Assembly: GCA_008015325.1 (NCBI GenBank)
Contig: SSFI01000003.1
Location: forward strand, 62,001 to 126,000
DNA from: Rheinheimera sp.
GTDB lineage: Bacteria; Pseudomonadota; Gammaproteobacteria; Enterobacterales; Alteromonadaceae
DNA: 64,000 bases
Direction of reading: 5' to 3'
Shown here: positions 54,155 through 64,000 of the stretch, one piece after another
Layout: every line of letters starts with the position of its first letter
Numbering within the stretch: position 1 is the first letter of the stretch
Position numbers and translations under genes: made by a program
The notes under the pieces: generated by a model
Database searches by the model: none
The model's input: the letters and a program-made list of their open reading frames with translations, nothing else
What the model was told of the DNA's origin: nothing

Positions 54155-55873
54155 TTATTGAATACCGCTTTGCTCAATGACCGGCTGGCTGACCGGTTCC
54201 GGCTGCTGATACACTGGCTCTGGTTGTTGGTACACCGGCTCTGGTTGTTGGTACACAGGTTCAGGCTGCTGATACACCGGCTCTGGTTGTTGGTACACAG
54301 GTTCAGGTTGCTGATACACCGGCTCTGGTTGTTGGTACACAGGTTCAGGTTGCTGATACACCGGCTCTGGTTGTTGGTACACCGGCTCCGGTTGTTGGTA
54401 TACAGGCTCTGGCTGCTGGTACACCGGCTCCGGTTGTTGGTACACCGGTTCTGGTTGTTGGTAAACCGGCAGCTCTGTGATCGGTTGCTCTGTGACTGGC
54501 TCCGGCATTGGCTCAACCGGCTGTGGCTGCTCATACACTGGCTGCGGCTCAGGTTGTGGCACTATTTCTGGCGCTGCGATTTGCTCTGGCGAGCCAATCT
54601 GGTCAACCGGCGCTCGCATATCCGTCACTGGCGTTTCATGCACCGGTTGCTCAAATACCGGTTGTTCGATAATACCGTCTTTGTTGTTATCAACGGTTTC
54701 AGCGACCGGTTGCACTGGCGTTGTGGTGTCGCCCTGGTCCGGCATCACAACAACAGGCTCCGTCTGCGAATTTAACTCATTGACCGGCTGCGCAAATACC
54801 TGCTCGCGGTCCTGTTGCTGCCGGCGTAGCTGCTCATGGTCTGGATCAGCCTGTGTGATAATTTGCTGGTCGCCGGGCATCGCGACATTATTATCTTGGC
54901 GTTTTTCTGCAGCCCAGCGCCGGCGTTCCCCCTGGTCTTCATAACGCCAGGTTTCGCCGCGAGTCTCGCGCACAGGTTCATAACCGGCCTGATAGACCAC
55001 ACCATGGCGGTGCTCAGGGTTATGTCGCCAGTGCCGGCGTTCTTCGTGTTGATAGATATCATGGCTGCGGTAATATTGCCGCGGACGATAATCATGATGA
55101 TGGATCACCACAATCTCATTGCGTGGCCAGTAAAAAGTAGAGAAATAGAAATTTGGTGCAACTTGCACGCCAGCGCCCCAGTAGAAAGACGCATGACGAC
55201 GATAACCGGTTGGGTATGGCCAGTGCACTGGCGGATAAGAACGCCACCACCAGTCACCATACACGACGCGAGTGTCATAAACCGGCACGTAAATCACTTC
55301 AGGCCGCGCCGGCTCAATCACAATGACCTTTTCTTTACGTTCAACCCGAAGATGTTCCTGATTGGTCAAATTGCCAGCGGTGTAAGCTTTTTCGCGCAGC
55401 TTCTGCACTGTTGCCATCACCTGCTTTTCCTGCACCAAAAACGCGTCGCCGAGTTTTTGCGTCCAGTCCAATTCGTTATTCATCTTGGTTAACAGTGGCG
55501 GGAATGCGACCAGCGCACGTACGCTCGGGTCCCAGGATTCGTTCTCGGCCGCTTTTAACGCCTGTTCCGACGTCATGCCTGGTTTTGACGATAACCAGCG
55601 GGTGGCTTTGATAATTTCCAGCGGATAAGTCGCTGCAATAAGGACGTGAGATAGTACCGTATCCGGATACAGCGCCACTGGCGCCAGCATCTGGTCTAGT
55701 TCAGCCTGAGAAAATTGTTTTTTTGCTGCGGCCTGCGGTTTAGCCGTGGCAGCTGCAGGTTGACTCAGTTGTTGCGTCGCCTTGGCTGCAGCCTGTTTAT
55801 CTGCCGCAACAGCCGGGAACTGGGTCACTAAAGCGAGAGTAATGGCAGATAAGAACGGCACACGGCACGACAT
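54155..55873 (-). CDS. DUF3300 family secreted protein with a C-terminal heptad-repeat tail
   Basis: The 572-residue precursor has a signal peptide (MSCRVPFLSAITLALVTQFPAVAA). A DUF3300 domain follows at about 52-300, with FSQAELDQMLAPVALYPDTVLSHVLIAATYPLEI, SWDPSVRALVAFPPLLTKM, and the Trp/Tyr-rich VYVPVYDTRVVYGDWWWRSYPPVHWPYP. A His/Arg-rich stretch (about 260-320) precedes a Pro/Gln/Glu-rich region. Near the C-terminus 13 exact heptads occur (twelve QQPEPVY, then QQPEPVS). The tail is probably disordered and extended, perhaps spanning the periplasm or binding peptidoglycan. The biochemical role of DUF3300 is unknown. Confidence 0.9.
   Translation of the reverse strand: MSCRVPFLSAITLALVTQFPAVAADKQAAAKATQQLSQPAAATAKPQAAAKKQFSQAELDQMLAPVALYPDTVLSHVLIAATYPLEIIKATRWLSSKPGMTSEQALKAAENESWDPSVRALVAFPPLLTKMNNELDWTQKLGDAFLVQEKQVMATVQKLREKAYTAGNLTNQEHLRVERKEKVIVIEPARPEVIYVPVYDTRVVYGDWWWRSYPPVHWPYPTGYRRHASFYWGAGVQVAPNFYFSTFYWPRNEIVVIHHHDYRPRQYYRSHDIYQHEERRHWRHNPEHRHGVVYQAGYEPVRETRGETWRYEDQGERRRWAAEKRQDNNVAMPGDQQIITQADPDHEQLRRQQQDREQVFAQPVNELNSQTEPVVVMPDQGDTTTPVQPVAETVDNNKDGIIEQPVFEQPVHETPVTDMRAPVDQIGSPEQIAAPEIVPQPEPQPVYEQPQPVEPMPEPVTEQPITELPVYQQPEPVYQQPEPVYQQPEPVYQQPEPVYQQPEPVYQQPEPVYQQPEPVYQQPEPVYQQPEPVYQQPEPVYQQPEPVYQQPEPVYQQPEPVSQPVIEQSGIQ
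54188..54460 (-). repeat. Thirteen tandem 21-bp repeats
   Basis: Each 21-base unit encodes QQPEPVY (the last QQPEPVS). Units differ at silent positions, and a 42-base two-unit pattern recurs between about 54230 and 54370, showing duplication by pairs. The protein repeat is better conserved than the DNA, which suggests selection on the peptide. Confidence 0.95.
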
Positions 55874-56160
55874 TTCAGGCTCCTTGCTGCAGCTGAGGCA
55901 GCTTGTTTATCACGGGTATCAAGCACAACTGTTCGAACGATAGCCCAGTTATATGCCGTTGTTTCTGAATCGCTTCTGAATAGAAACTCGGCACTTGGAC
56001 TGTTTTTACCACCACAAGTTCGAAAAGAACAATCGGTTGACCAGTGCGGTTCAGTACAGCATCGTCAGAGTTCCGCCAAATGGATGCAAATCCACAGAGC
56101 CTCCGCCAAAAAAGCTTATCCAAAGCAGCGGCCTGCAACGGCGTTATTCCGGGTTTACCA

Positions 56161-56760
56161 CTAGCCTTGCTGGCCCGGGTCATCCTGGCCAATCCGGCTG
56201 GCGACTGCGCCGCTTTGCTGGCGATACTTGGCATCTTCACGTTTGTTATAAGGCCGGGCCGCTTCACCGGTCATTAATTCAAAATTCAGCGCACCGATTT
56301 TCATGTTCGGTCTAAGAGCCAACGGCAGCCGGCCACTGTTGTAGAATTCCAGCACGATATTGCCAGACCAGCCCGGGTCAATCCGGTGGGCGGTCACGTG
56401 CACCATCAGGCCCAATCGTGCCAGACTGGAACGCCCGTCCAGCCAGCCAACAATGTCGGCTGGCAATGTGACCGATTCGAGCGTGATCGCCAGCGCCAGT
56501 TCGCCCGGATGCAGAAAAAATGCTTCGTCATCGGTCAGTACAATTTCGTCACTCATCACAGAATCGAGCGCAGCCTGTACTTCTTCACGCGGGCCGGACA
56601 AATCGATAAAAGGCGCGGCATAAGCGCGAAAAGTGCGGAATTTGTGGCCGAGGCGGATATCGACGCTGACGCCACTGATCATGTCGGCAGCAGGTCTTGG
56701 CTCAATTTGAATTCGGCCTTCTGCCAGATATTGTTCGATGTCGCGATCGCAAAGTCTCAT
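56161..56760 (-). CDS. dcd: dCTP deaminase
   Basis: Dcd deaminates dCTP to dUTP, the main source of dUMP for thymidylate synthesis in Gram-negative bacteria. The 199-residue trimeric enzyme starts [41 protein letters not shown]. It has the active-site segment [39 protein letters not shown], with catalytic Glu in the last part. A start three codons earlier is possible but overlaps the apbC stop. It ends about 290 bases before the DUF3300 gene; no gene is convincing in that gap. Confidence 0.96.
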   Translation of the reverse strand: MRLCDRDIEQYLAEGRIQIEPRPAADMISGVSVDIRLGHKFRTFRAYAAPFIDLSGPREEVQAALDSVMSDEIVLTDDEAFFLHPGELALAITLESVTLPADIVGWLDGRSSLARLGLMVHVTAHRIDPGWSGNIVLEFYNSGRLPLALRPNMKIGALNFELMTGEAARPYNKREDAKYRQQSGAVASRIGQDDPGQQG

Positions 56761-56761
56761 G

Positions 56762-57838
56762 TTAATCATCCGTCATTAAAATTTCGACCGCCTGTTGCGG
56801 GCTGAGCCGGGTTTGCCAGTATAAAGTGAAGATCAGCTGCTGTGCTATTTTTCTATAGATTTCAGCTGTTTGATTATCTTTTGCTAATGCGATGGGTATC
56901 CCGTCATCGCCCGCCTCGCGGATTTGCGCCTGCAGCGGTAATTGCCCCAGCACACTGACCTGATAACGCGCGGCCAGTTCCAACCCGCCATTAGTACCGA
57001 AGATATCGTCCTGATGACCACAGGACGGACACTGATAAAAACTCATGTTTTCAACAAGGCCGAGCAGCGGAATATTGACCTGGCGGAACATCTGAATGGC
57101 TTTTTTCGCATCAGCAAGCGCCACATCCTGCGGCGTGGTCACAATCACCGCCCCTGCTACCGGCAGTTTTTGTGACATGGTCAGCTGGATGTCGCCGGTA
57201 CCTGGCGGCATGTCAACGACCAGATAATCGAGCTCCGGCCAGATAGTTTCGTTCAGTAGCTGCATCAAAGCCTGACTGGCCATCGGACCACGCCAGACGG
57301 TGGCATTTTCCGGGTCGACCAGAAAGCCAATCGATTGCAGCACAATGCCGTGTTTATGCAGCGGATTCAGATGTTTTTCATCCGGTGAGGTGGCCCGGCT
57401 TTGCGCTTCACCGAGCATCAACGGAATAGATGGCCCATATATATCAGCGTCAAGCAAGCCTACTTTGGCACCTTGCTGCGAAAGCGCGACTGCAAGATTG
57501 ACGGCCGTAGTGGATTTACCGACGCCACCTTTACCGGAAGCAACAAGAATCACTTGCCGCACTTTAGCAAAAGCAAACGGCAGCTCTGATTGCCAGTTGA
57601 CCTCAATTATATAGCCAAGCCCCAAGGCTTTACACTGTGCGGTTAACCAATCTTGCAGCCACAAAGCCGGGAATGGCAGTGTCAGATGAACAGTGTTGCG
57701 GTCTAGGCGGATTTTAGCAATTTCGCCAAGCGGCAGCGGAATGGCATCATGGCAAGGCATGTCGAGCAATGGTCGCAGCGGCTCAGGGAAACTTTCTGCG
57801 GGAGAAGAATCGGCTGTTTTTTTCCAGAATGAAAACAT
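56762..57838 (-). CDS. apbC: Iron-sulfur cluster carrier ApbC/Mrp (P-loop ATPase)
   Basis: ApbC delivers [4Fe-4S] clusters to target proteins. The 358-residue product has a degenerate N-terminal DUF59-like part (about 20-95), then the deviant Walker [34 protein letters not shown] and [14 protein letters not shown], with the cluster-binding CPSC motif in [13 protein letters not shown]. The ATG has AAGGA upstream. It is divergent from metG, the same arrangement as in E. coli. Confidence 0.95.
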   Translation of the reverse strand: MFSFWKKTADSSPAESFPEPLRPLLDMPCHDAIPLPLGEIAKIRLDRNTVHLTLPFPALWLQDWLTAQCKALGLGYIIEVNWQSELPFAFAKVRQVILVASGKGGVGKSTTAVNLAVALSQQGAKVGLLDADIYGPSIPLMLGEAQSRATSPDEKHLNPLHKHGIVLQSIGFLVDPENATVWRGPMASQALMQLLNETIWPELDYLVVDMPPGTGDIQLTMSQKLPVAGAVIVTTPQDVALADAKKAIQMFRQVNIPLLGLVENMSFYQCPSCGHQDDIFGTNGGLELAARYQVSVLGQLPLQAQIREAGDDGIPIALAKDNQTAEIYRKIAQQLIFTLYWQTRLSPQQAVEILMTDD

Positions 57839-57996
57839 AACAAATCCTTGCAAAGTACAGGGGCACATCGGCTTTTGGCCTTTGCGCGGGCCAGACAAAA
57901 AGCCGGCACTTAGTGCGCTGCTGTCGCGCTTTGTGGCTGGCTATTGTATCATGTTGCACATTGTTTTTATTGCATTCATCGATACAGAGCCGGCTC

Positions 57997-60042
57997 ATGA
58001 CGACACGTAAAATCTTAATCACCAGCGCCTTACCTTATGCCAATGGCCCTATTCATTTAGGTCACCTGCTTGAATACATTCAGACCGACATCTGGTCGCG
58101 TTTTCAAAAGGCTCGCGGCCATCAGTGTTATTACGTCTGTGCCGATGACGCCCACGGCACGCCGATTATGCTGAAAGCGCAGCAGTTAGGATTAACCCCA
58201 GAGCAAATGATTGCTCAGACCGCTATTGAACATCAGGCCGATTTTGCAGAGTTTTTGATTGGTTTTGACAATTATCACAGCACCCACAGCAGCGAAAATC
58301 TGGCCTTTGCCAGCGAAATTTATACCAAGCTCGACGCAGGTGGTTATATCAAACGCCGTTCGATCAGCCAGCTGTTTGATCCGGAAAAACAAATGTTTTT
58401 GCCGGACCGTTTTGTCAAAGGCGATTGCCCGAAATGTGGTGCGCTCGATCAAAACGGCGACAGTTGTGATGTCTGCGGTGCAACCTATAGCCCGACTGAG
58501 CTGAAAAACCCGAAATCTGTGGTTTCAGGCGCAACGCCGGTATTAAAAGATTCTGAACACTATTTCTTCGACCTGCCGGCCTTTGAACAAATGCTGCAGG
58601 ACTGGACCCGCGGCGGCGCGCTGCAGAGCGAAATGGCCAACAAACTGCAGGAGTGGTTTAAAGACGGCCTGCAGCAGTGGGATATCAGCCGTGATGCGCC
58701 CTACTTTGGTTTTGAAATTCCGGGCGCGCCGGGCAAGTTTTTCTATGTCTGGCTGGACGCGCCAATTGGCTATCTCGCCAGTTTCAAAAATTATTGCGAC
58801 AAAACCGGCATCGATTTTAACCAGTTCTGGCAATTAGATTCAGACGCTGAGGTTTACCACTTTATCGGTAAAGACATTATCTATTTCCACAGCCTGTTCT
58901 GGCCGGCGATGTTGCATGGTGCCGGCTACCGTAAACCAACCAGCGTCTTTGCCCACGGTTTTGTCACGGTCAACGGCGCTAAAATGTCGAAATCGCGCGG
59001 CACTTTTATCAAAGCCCGCACTTATCTAGAGCATTTAAATCCGGAGTGTTTGCGTTATTACTTCGCCTCAAAATTAACCTCAGGTATTGTCGATCTAGAT
59101 TTAAATCTCGAAGATTTCGCGCAGAAAGTGAATGCCGATTTAGTCGGTAAAGTGGTCAATATCGCCAGCCGCTGCGCCAGCTTTATCAGTAAAAAATTCA
59201 ATGGCACTTTATCGTCAAATCTGGCCGAGCCAGAACTTTTTGCCGAGTTTATTGCTCAAGGCGACAGCATCGCTGCCGCCTTTGAAGAGCGCGAATATGC
59301 CCGCGCTATCCGCGACATTATGGCGCTGGCTGATAAAGCCAACCAATACATCGACGCCAAAGCCCCATGGGTTCTGGCCAAAGATGACAGCAAACAGCAG
59401 GAAACGCTTGATGTTTGTTCTATGGGCATCAACCTGTTCCGCGTGCTGATGCATTATTTAAAACCAGTACTGCCGGCGATGGCGCGTGAAGTCGAAGTAT
59501 TTTTAAACAGCGAACTGCGTTGGGATAATTACCAGCAGCCGCTGCTTAATCATGCAGTCAATCCGTTTAAAGCGCTGATGCAGCGCGTAGATCCGGTCAA
59601 AGTACAGGCGATGGTCGATGCATCGAAAGAGAACCTGCAAGCTACAGCCGCTCCGGCGGTTCAGGCGTCAGCCGCGCAAACCAGAGCTGTTGCAGCTGAG
59701 ATTGAAGCGATAGCCCCGACTATTAACATTGATGATTTTGCCAAGCTCGACCTGCGGATCGCGAAAATTGTCAGCGCAGAGCATGTCGAAGGCGCTGATA
59801 AGTTATTACGGCTACAGCTTGACCTTGGCAACGAACAACGCCAGGTGTTTGCCGGCATCAAAGCCGCTTATCAGCCGGAACAATTAGTCGGCCGGTTAAC
59901 GGTGATGGTCGCCAATCTGGCGCCACGCAAAATGAAATTCGGCATGTCCGAGGGCATGGTGATGGCAGCAGGCCCAGGCGGCAGCGAGATTTTCCTGCTG
60001 AGCCCGGACGACGGTGCCACACCTGGGATGCGGGTGAAATAA
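57997..60042 (+). CDS. metG: Methionyl-tRNA synthetase
   Basis: This class I synthetase charges initiator and elongator tRNA-Met. The 681-residue protein has the HIGH-type motif HLGH ([16 protein letters not shown]), the zinc knuckle [18 protein letters not shown] (about 145-162), and the KMSKS loop in [11 protein letters not shown]. An anticodon-binding helical domain and a C-terminal tRNA-binding dimerisation domain (about 580-681: [26 protein letters not shown]) follow. The ATG at 57997 matches family starts ([23 protein letters not shown]); a longer reading frame extends upstream without support. Confidence 0.98.
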   Translation: MTTRKILITSALPYANGPIHLGHLLEYIQTDIWSRFQKARGHQCYYVCADDAHGTPIMLKAQQLGLTPEQMIAQTAIEHQADFAEFLIGFDNYHSTHSSENLAFASEIYTKLDAGGYIKRRSISQLFDPEKQMFLPDRFVKGDCPKCGALDQNGDSCDVCGATYSPTELKNPKSVVSGATPVLKDSEHYFFDLPAFEQMLQDWTRGGALQSEMANKLQEWFKDGLQQWDISRDAPYFGFEIPGAPGKFFYVWLDAPIGYLASFKNYCDKTGIDFNQFWQLDSDAEVYHFIGKDIIYFHSLFWPAMLHGAGYRKPTSVFAHGFVTVNGAKMSKSRGTFIKARTYLEHLNPECLRYYFASKLTSGIVDLDLNLEDFAQKVNADLVGKVVNIASRCASFISKKFNGTLSSNLAEPELFAEFIAQGDSIAAAFEEREYARAIRDIMALADKANQYIDAKAPWVLAKDDSKQQETLDVCSMGINLFRVLMHYLKPVLPAMAREVEVFLNSELRWDNYQQPLLNHAVNPFKALMQRVDPVKVQAMVDASKENLQATAAPAVQASAAQTRAVAAEIEAIAPTINIDDFAKLDLRIAKIVSAEHVEGADKLLRLQLDLGNEQRQVFAGIKAAYQPEQLVGRLTVMVANLAPRKMKFGMSEGMVMAAGPGGSEIFLLSPDDGATPGMRVK

Positions 60043-60052
60043 TTAAGTCAGA

Positions 60053-60075
60053 ACCGCAGCCAGGCTGCGGTTTTT
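60053..60075 (+). terminator. Terminator after metG
   Basis: ACCGCAG/CTGCGGT with a 5-base loop is followed by five T, ten bases after the metG stop. Confidence 0.85.
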
Positions 60076-60100
60076 CTTTTAGCTCAGACCAGGAGCATGC

Positions 60101-61462
60101 ATGGCGGCGACTATCCGCTCGTTTTCTTCGTTATATAGCGCAACCTTGCTGATGGTATTGGCGGCGGGTTTATTGACCACTTATCTGGGTCTGAAGCTTG
60201 CTTCAATGGAAGTGGCCAGGGTCTGGATCGGCGCCATGATGTCGGCCTATTACCTCGGGCTGGTGCTTGGCTCTAAAATCGGCCATAAGCTGATTGCCCG
60301 CGCCGGCCATATCCGTGCTTTTGTCGCGAGCGCTGGTGTCGTCACAGCTTCCGCGCTCGGGCACGCCATGATTGAACAACTGGAAGTCTGGTTATTACTG
60401 CGGCTTATTGTTGGTATGTGCATGATGTGTCAATACATGGTGCTGGAGAGCTGGCTGAACGAACAGGCCGACAGCAAAAACCGCGGTACGATTTTCGCCA
60501 GTTACATGATTGTGTCTTATCTTGGGCTGGTGCTCGGCCAGGGCGCGATGAGTTTAAACCCGGAACTTACCATCAAACCGCTGTTGCTGGTGGCGATGTG
60601 TTTTGCGCTTTGTATCGTGCCGCTGGCGCTGACGCGGCGTATTCACCCGCAGCCACTGAAGCCGGCGCCGCTGAAAATCAGAGTATTCTGGCAAAAAGTG
60701 CCGCAGTCGCTGACCACTATTGCGATGGCCGGTGTCATCGTGGGTTCGTTTTATGGTCTGGCACCGGCTTATGCTGCCAGTCAGGGTATGAACACCGAAC
60801 AGGTCGCGGCTTATATGGCGACCACAGTACTGGCCGGATTATTGGCGCAGTGGCCGATGGGAAAATTGTCGGACCGGGTGCGGCGCAGCCGGCTTATTCG
60901 CACTAACAGTGTGATCCTGGGTTTATTAGTACTGGCGATGGCGCTGCTACCGCTCAGTGGTGTGGTACAGCTTGGTTTTACTTTTGTGTTTGGCGTCTTT
61001 GCTTTTACGCTGTATCCGCTGGGTGCCGCGCTTGCCAACCAAAATATCGAACAAAATGAACGCGTTGCGCTGTCTGCCACCATCCTGCTGACTTTTGGTT
61101 TGGGTGCCAGTATTGGCCCGTTGCTGGCGTCAGCTTTTATGCAGCTTGGTGGCAGTCAGATGTTGTATGCCTTTATGGCGGCAGTCGCTGCTTTATTATT
61201 TGTCCGCTTGCAACAAGTGAATTATCAGCAGAAACAACAGGAAAAAATTGCGCCAAAAGACTACATGATGGCCGCCGGCGACTTGGTCGGCTCCCCGCTC
61301 GCCGCCGCGCTGGACCCGCGGGTCGACCAGCAGACGGTTGACAGCCAGATGCGGGCGGAACGTTATCCGGTAAAAGATACGTCGCCCGATCCGGCCCAGT
61401 TTGAACTGGATTTGACCGGCCAGGCCGAGCAAGCCAACAGCCCGGCAAAAAGTACCGACTAA
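60101..61462 (+). CDS. MFS transporter, YcaD-like
   Basis: The 453-residue protein has about 12 hydrophobic helices in the first 375 residues and a polar cytoplasmic tail (about 380-453). Loop 2-3 has the MFS signature GLVLGSKIGHKLIARAGHIRAF, and VLESWLNEQADSKNRGTIFASYMIVSYLGLVLGQ closely resembles E. coli YcaD and related permeases. Substrate is unknown. It has its own ribosome-binding site (AGGAG) after the metG terminator and ends four bases inside the convergent oxidoreductase gene. Confidence 0.88.
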   Translation: MAATIRSFSSLYSATLLMVLAAGLLTTYLGLKLASMEVARVWIGAMMSAYYLGLVLGSKIGHKLIARAGHIRAFVASAGVVTASALGHAMIEQLEVWLLLRLIVGMCMMCQYMVLESWLNEQADSKNRGTIFASYMIVSYLGLVLGQGAMSLNPELTIKPLLLVAMCFALCIVPLALTRRIHPQPLKPAPLKIRVFWQKVPQSLTTIAMAGVIVGSFYGLAPAYAASQGMNTEQVAAYMATTVLAGLLAQWPMGKLSDRVRRSRLIRTNSVILGLLVLAMALLPLSGVVQLGFTFVFGVFAFTLYPLGAALANQNIEQNERVALSATILLTFGLGASIGPLLASAFMQLGGSQMLYAFMAAVAALLFVRLQQVNYQQKQQEKIAPKDYMMAAGDLVGSPLAAALDPRVDQQTVDSQMRAERYPVKDTSPDPAQFELDLTGQAEQANSPAKSTD

Positions 61463-62460
61463 CCGAGCTTTAACACCACTTTGCCCACCAGTTGATTGCT
61501 CGCCAATAACTGGTGGGCAGCATCCGCTTCCTGCCAGGACAAAACCCTGGCAATGACCGGTTTGATAGCTCCGGCCTCTAAACCGCTGCCAAATTGCGCT
61601 AAAAACCGGCTGACTAAATCAGCTTTGTAATCGTCAGTACGATTACGCAATGTCGAACATATCAGCTGACCGCGTTTTTTAAACATCTGTGTTAAATCAA
61701 ACGCCGGCACTGTCCGGCCACCCAGCATTGCCAGCACCACAATGCGGCCATCCAGGCCAAGAACCTGCAGGTTTTTTGGCAGGTAGTCGCCAGCAACCGG
61801 GTCCACAATCACCTGAAAGCCCTGAGGTACCTCAGCTTTTAGTACAGCGGCAAAATCAGCGGTTTTGTAATTGACGGCAACATCAGCACCAAGCTCTAAG
61901 CAGGCCGCTGTTTTATCATCAGAACCCGCAGTGACAGCAACCAAAGCACCGGCCGTCTTGGCCAGTTGAATGGCCGCAGTGCCGACACCACTGGCACCGG
62001 CGTGTAACAACACCGCCTGATCAGCACTGAGTTCCCCCAGGACAAACATGGCCTGATAAGCGGTCAGAAATACCTCAGCGCAACCAGCGGCAGCTTCCAC
62101 ACTCATCGCCGCAGGACGACGCAGCAAATGCGCAGCCGGCATTTTGACATATTCAGCATAACCACCGCCCGGCACTAAACCGAACACTTCAGCACCCAGC
62201 CACTCGTTACTGACGGCAGCGCCACAGGCTACGACAGTACCTGCCACTTCCAACCCTAAAATTTCACTCTCCCCCGGTGGCGGCGGATAATAGCCGGCGC
62301 GCTGGGCCAAATCGGCGCGATTCACGCCAGCCGCGGCCACTTTAATCATTACTTCATTGTTACTGATGTCTGGCAGGGGTACTGTGACAAACTGCAGTTG
62401 CCTGGAGGCTGTCACGTCAATCGCCTGCATCGAGGCCGGTAAAGCGGTGAAAGTCAGCAT
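61459..62460 (-). CDS. Zinc-free NAD(P)H quinone oxidoreductase, PIG3 type
   Basis: The 333-residue medium-chain dehydrogenase/reductase has the substrate part [35 protein letters not shown], characteristic of PIG3/TP53I3-like quinone oxidoreductases. A Rossmann fold follows ([31 protein letters not shown]). The catalytic zinc Cys/His set of alcohol dehydrogenases is missing. It probably reduces quinones or enones using NADPH. AAGGA seven bases upstream supports this ATG. Its stop overlaps the end of the convergent MFS gene. Confidence 0.92.
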   Translation of the reverse strand: MLTFTALPASMQAIDVTASRQLQFVTVPLPDISNNEVMIKVAAAGVNRADLAQRAGYYPPPPGESEILGLEVAGTVVACGAAVSNEWLGAEVFGLVPGGGYAEYVKMPAAHLLRRPAAMSVEAAAGCAEVFLTAYQAMFVLGELSADQAVLLHAGASGVGTAAIQLAKTAGALVAVTAGSDDKTAACLELGADVAVNYKTADFAAVLKAEVPQGFQVIVDPVAGDYLPKNLQVLGLDGRIVVLAMLGGRTVPAFDLTQMFKKRGQLICSTLRNRTDDYKADLVSRFLAQFGSGLEAGAIKPVIARVLSWQEADAAHQLLASNQLVGKVVLKLG

Positions 62461-62614
62461 TGGAAATTCCTTGGAGGTGGTTTTTGCTGCGGTGGCTGGC
62501 GCAATTCGCAGTTTTACTTTAGCTTTTGCTACGGCCGCACTAAAATGGCGCCCTTTTCACAGAACGGGTTACTTGTGGCCCGAACTTCACAGATTATCAG
62601 ACTCGGAACTTCTT

Positions 62615-63805
62615 ATGGCCGCCAGCATCATTTTACAAGCCGATCGGGAAAAATCATTAAAACGCCGCCATCCCTGGGTGTTTTCCAAAGCAGTAAAACA
62701 GGTCAAAGGCAAAGCCAACAGCGGTGAAACCGTGGAAATCCGCAGCCATGACGGTGTGTTTATCGCCACTGGCGCTTATTCGCCAGAGTCACAAATCCGC
62801 GTGCGGGTCTGGTCTTTTGATGAACACGAAGCCATAGACGCAACGTTTTTTCAGCGCCGCATCAGCGCGGCCTGGCAAGTACGCCAACAATTATTTGACC
62901 TCAACGACACCAACGGAATCCGCGTCGTCGCGGCCGAATCTGACGGGCTGCCGGGCGTGACGGTCGATTTGTATAGCGACATTCTGGTGGTGCAGTTATT
63001 AAGTGCCGGTGCCGATTATCAGCGCGCCAACATTGTAGCGGCACTGCGGCACGAATTTCCGCACTGCAGCATTTATGAGCGCTCTGACGTTGATGTGCGT
63101 AAAAAAGAGGGTTTAGCACCGGTCACAGGCTGGTTGCACGCGCCGCGTGACAGTGGCGAGGTGGTGATGTTAGAGCACGGTATGAAAATTCTGGTGGATG
63201 TAGTGAATGGCCACAAAACCGGTTTTTATCTCGACCAACGCGATAGCCGCGCGGCCGCTGCCCGTTATGCCAAAGATAAAACCGTGCTCAATTGTTTCAG
63301 CTACACCGGCACTTTTGCCGTGGCCGCGGTCGCAGGTGGTGCCCGTCATGTCGTCAATGCCGACATGTCAGAGCTGGCGCTGCAGACGGCGCAACGTAAT
63401 GCTGAACTCAATCAGCTGGACCTCAGCAAATTTGATTTTACCAAGGCCGACGTCTTTAAGCTGCTGCGCCAATATAAAGAACAAGGCCGCGAGTTCGACA
63501 TGGTGATCCTCGACCCGCCAAAATTTGCCGAAAGCAAAGCCCAACTGATGGGCGCCTGCCGTGGCTATAAAGACATCAACCGCGTGGCGATGCAAATCGT
63601 GAAAAAAGGCGGTTGGCTGCTGACGTTTTCCTGTTCTGGCCTGATGGAAGACAGTCTGTTTCAGAAAATCGTCGCCGATGCGGCGCTGGATGCCGGCCGG
63701 GATTGTTTGTTTATCGAAAAGCTGAGCCAGGCCAAAGACCACCCAATCGCCAGTTTTTACCCGGAAGGCCATTACCTCAAAGGCTGGGTTTGCCTGATCC
63801 GCTAA
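62615..63805 (+). CDS. rlmI: 23S rRNA m5C1962 methyltransferase RlmI
   Basis: RlmI methylates C1962 of 23S rRNA with SAM. The 396-residue length equals that of E. coli RlmI. The N-terminal PUA domain (about 1-75: [26 protein letters not shown]) is followed by the EEHD-like middle ([17 protein letters not shown]). The Rossmann methyltransferase has [41 protein letters not shown] and [17 protein letters not shown], with the catalytic Cys in TFSCSGLM. The reading frame is open 258 bases further upstream, but the ATG here matches the family. Confidence 0.96.
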   Translation: MAASIILQADREKSLKRRHPWVFSKAVKQVKGKANSGETVEIRSHDGVFIATGAYSPESQIRVRVWSFDEHEAIDATFFQRRISAAWQVRQQLFDLNDTNGIRVVAAESDGLPGVTVDLYSDILVVQLLSAGADYQRANIVAALRHEFPHCSIYERSDVDVRKKEGLAPVTGWLHAPRDSGEVVMLEHGMKILVDVVNGHKTGFYLDQRDSRAAAARYAKDKTVLNCFSYTGTFAVAAVAGGARHVVNADMSELALQTAQRNAELNQLDLSKFDFTKADVFKLLRQYKEQGREFDMVILDPPKFAESKAQLMGACRGYKDINRVAMQIVKKGGWLLTFSCSGLMEDSLFQKIVADAALDAGRDCLFIEKLSQAKDHPIASFYPEGHYLKGWVCLIR

Positions 63806-63821
63806 TGGAGTTTTCGACTAT

Positions 63822-63848
63822 AAAGCCCTGTATCTACGGGGCTTTTTT
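63822..63848 (+). terminator. Terminator after rlmI
   Basis: AAAGCCC/GGGCTTT around a 10-base loop is followed by TTT, about 17 bases after the rlmI stop. Confidence 0.75.
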
Positions 63849-64000
63849 ATTTGCCAGCATTCTCTGCCGGAAATTTAGCCAAATTCGGCGAATGCACAGC
63901 AACAGGCAGTAAAAACACTTGGACCTGTTTTGCCAGTCAAGTATGCTGCTGGGCGAAAAGCCATACACTTCCCCTTTGTTATTATCAACCGGAGTTTGTC

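Noticed and set aside
54188..54460. Short tandem repeats that could suggest a CRISPR array
   Set aside because: Units are 21 bases with no spacers, in frame with the DUF3300 gene, and encode an exact heptad. They are coding repeats.
54158..54775. Open reading frames on the plus strand across the DUF3300 repeat region
   Set aside because: They arise from the 21-base periodicity of the real minus-strand gene. The peptides (repeats of LLVHRLWL type) have no family character and no ribosome-binding site.
55875..56267. A 130-residue minus-strand ORF between the DUF3300 and dcd genes
   Set aside because: It overlaps the end of dcd by over 100 bases in another frame, has no plausible start signal, and its composition resembles no family. 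The 287-base gap is treated as non-coding.

Overview
The window is a contiguous piece of a gammaproteobacterial chromosome. Gene content and order point to the Alteromonadales/Chromatiaceae side of the class, and Rheinheimera, Alishewanella or Arsukibacterium-like bacteria fit best. That placement is inferred from protein resemblance and synteny; no rRNA is present to test it. Most genes are housekeeping genes in blocks also seen in E. coli: yccA next to tusE; lrp-ftsK-lolA-rarA-serS (here with crcB inserted); pyrD-zapC; msrC-proQ-prc; and apbC divergent from metG. No prophage, insertion sequence, CRISPR array or plasmid signature is visible. One tRNA-Pro(GGG) is present.

Layout. 1-1.5 kb: end of yccA and a compact tusDCBE sulfur-relay operon (tRNA 2-thiouridine). 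1.5-8.2 kb (minus): small membrane protein, serS, crcB, rarA, lolA, ftsK. 8.3-10.1 kb: lrp (TTG start) divergent from alanine dehydrogenase. 10.3-13.9 kb: DUF192 lipoprotein, a DUF2960-like small protein, a PlsC-like acyltransferase, zapC and pyrD. 13.9-18.8 kb: the giant NAD-glutamate dehydrogenase. 19.0-26.0 kb (minus): a four-gene envelope cluster of a DUF1302 outer-membrane barrel, a DUF1329 periplasmic protein, a YCF48 propeller and an MMPL/RND pump. This is the least understood system in the window and probably a trans-envelope carrier of a hydrophobic substrate. 26.3-32 kb: DUF2835, pepN, an NhaC antiporter and an NSS symporter. 32-35.7 kb: prc, proQ, an acidic orphan protein and msrC. 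35.8-41.2 kb: SIMPL protein, secreted M1 peptidase, PAS-GGDEF cyclase and an unusual Ser/Thr kinase. 41.3-45.1 kb: branched-chain 2-oxoacid dehydrogenase operon (E1 alpha, E1 beta, E2), preceded by LiuR-like operators. 45.4-47.4 kb: astE and an EamA transporter. 47.6-50.4 kb: tRNA-Pro, an almost gene-free stretch with perfect palindromes, a small ORF, and an SbtA-type bicarbonate permease divergent from a LysR regulator. 50.5-57.8 kb: threonine aldolase, ABC exporter, GST, a DUF3300 protein with a 13-unit heptad tail, dcd and apbC. 58-64 kb: metG, an MFS permease, a quinone oxidoreductase and rlmI.

How it fits together. Amino-acid catabolism is prominent: Ald with Lrp, GdhB, BKD, AstE, threonine aldolase, peptidases PepN and M1, and Na+-coupled uptake (NSS, NhaC). 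This suggests a heterotroph living on protein and peptides. Envelope maintenance (LolA, Prc, the MMPL cluster, DUF3300, the acyltransferase) is the second theme.

Limits. Calls rest on reading sequence and remembered family features. No alignment, HMM or structure search was run. Start codons were chosen from ribosome-binding sites and family lengths, and several differ from the longest possible ORF.
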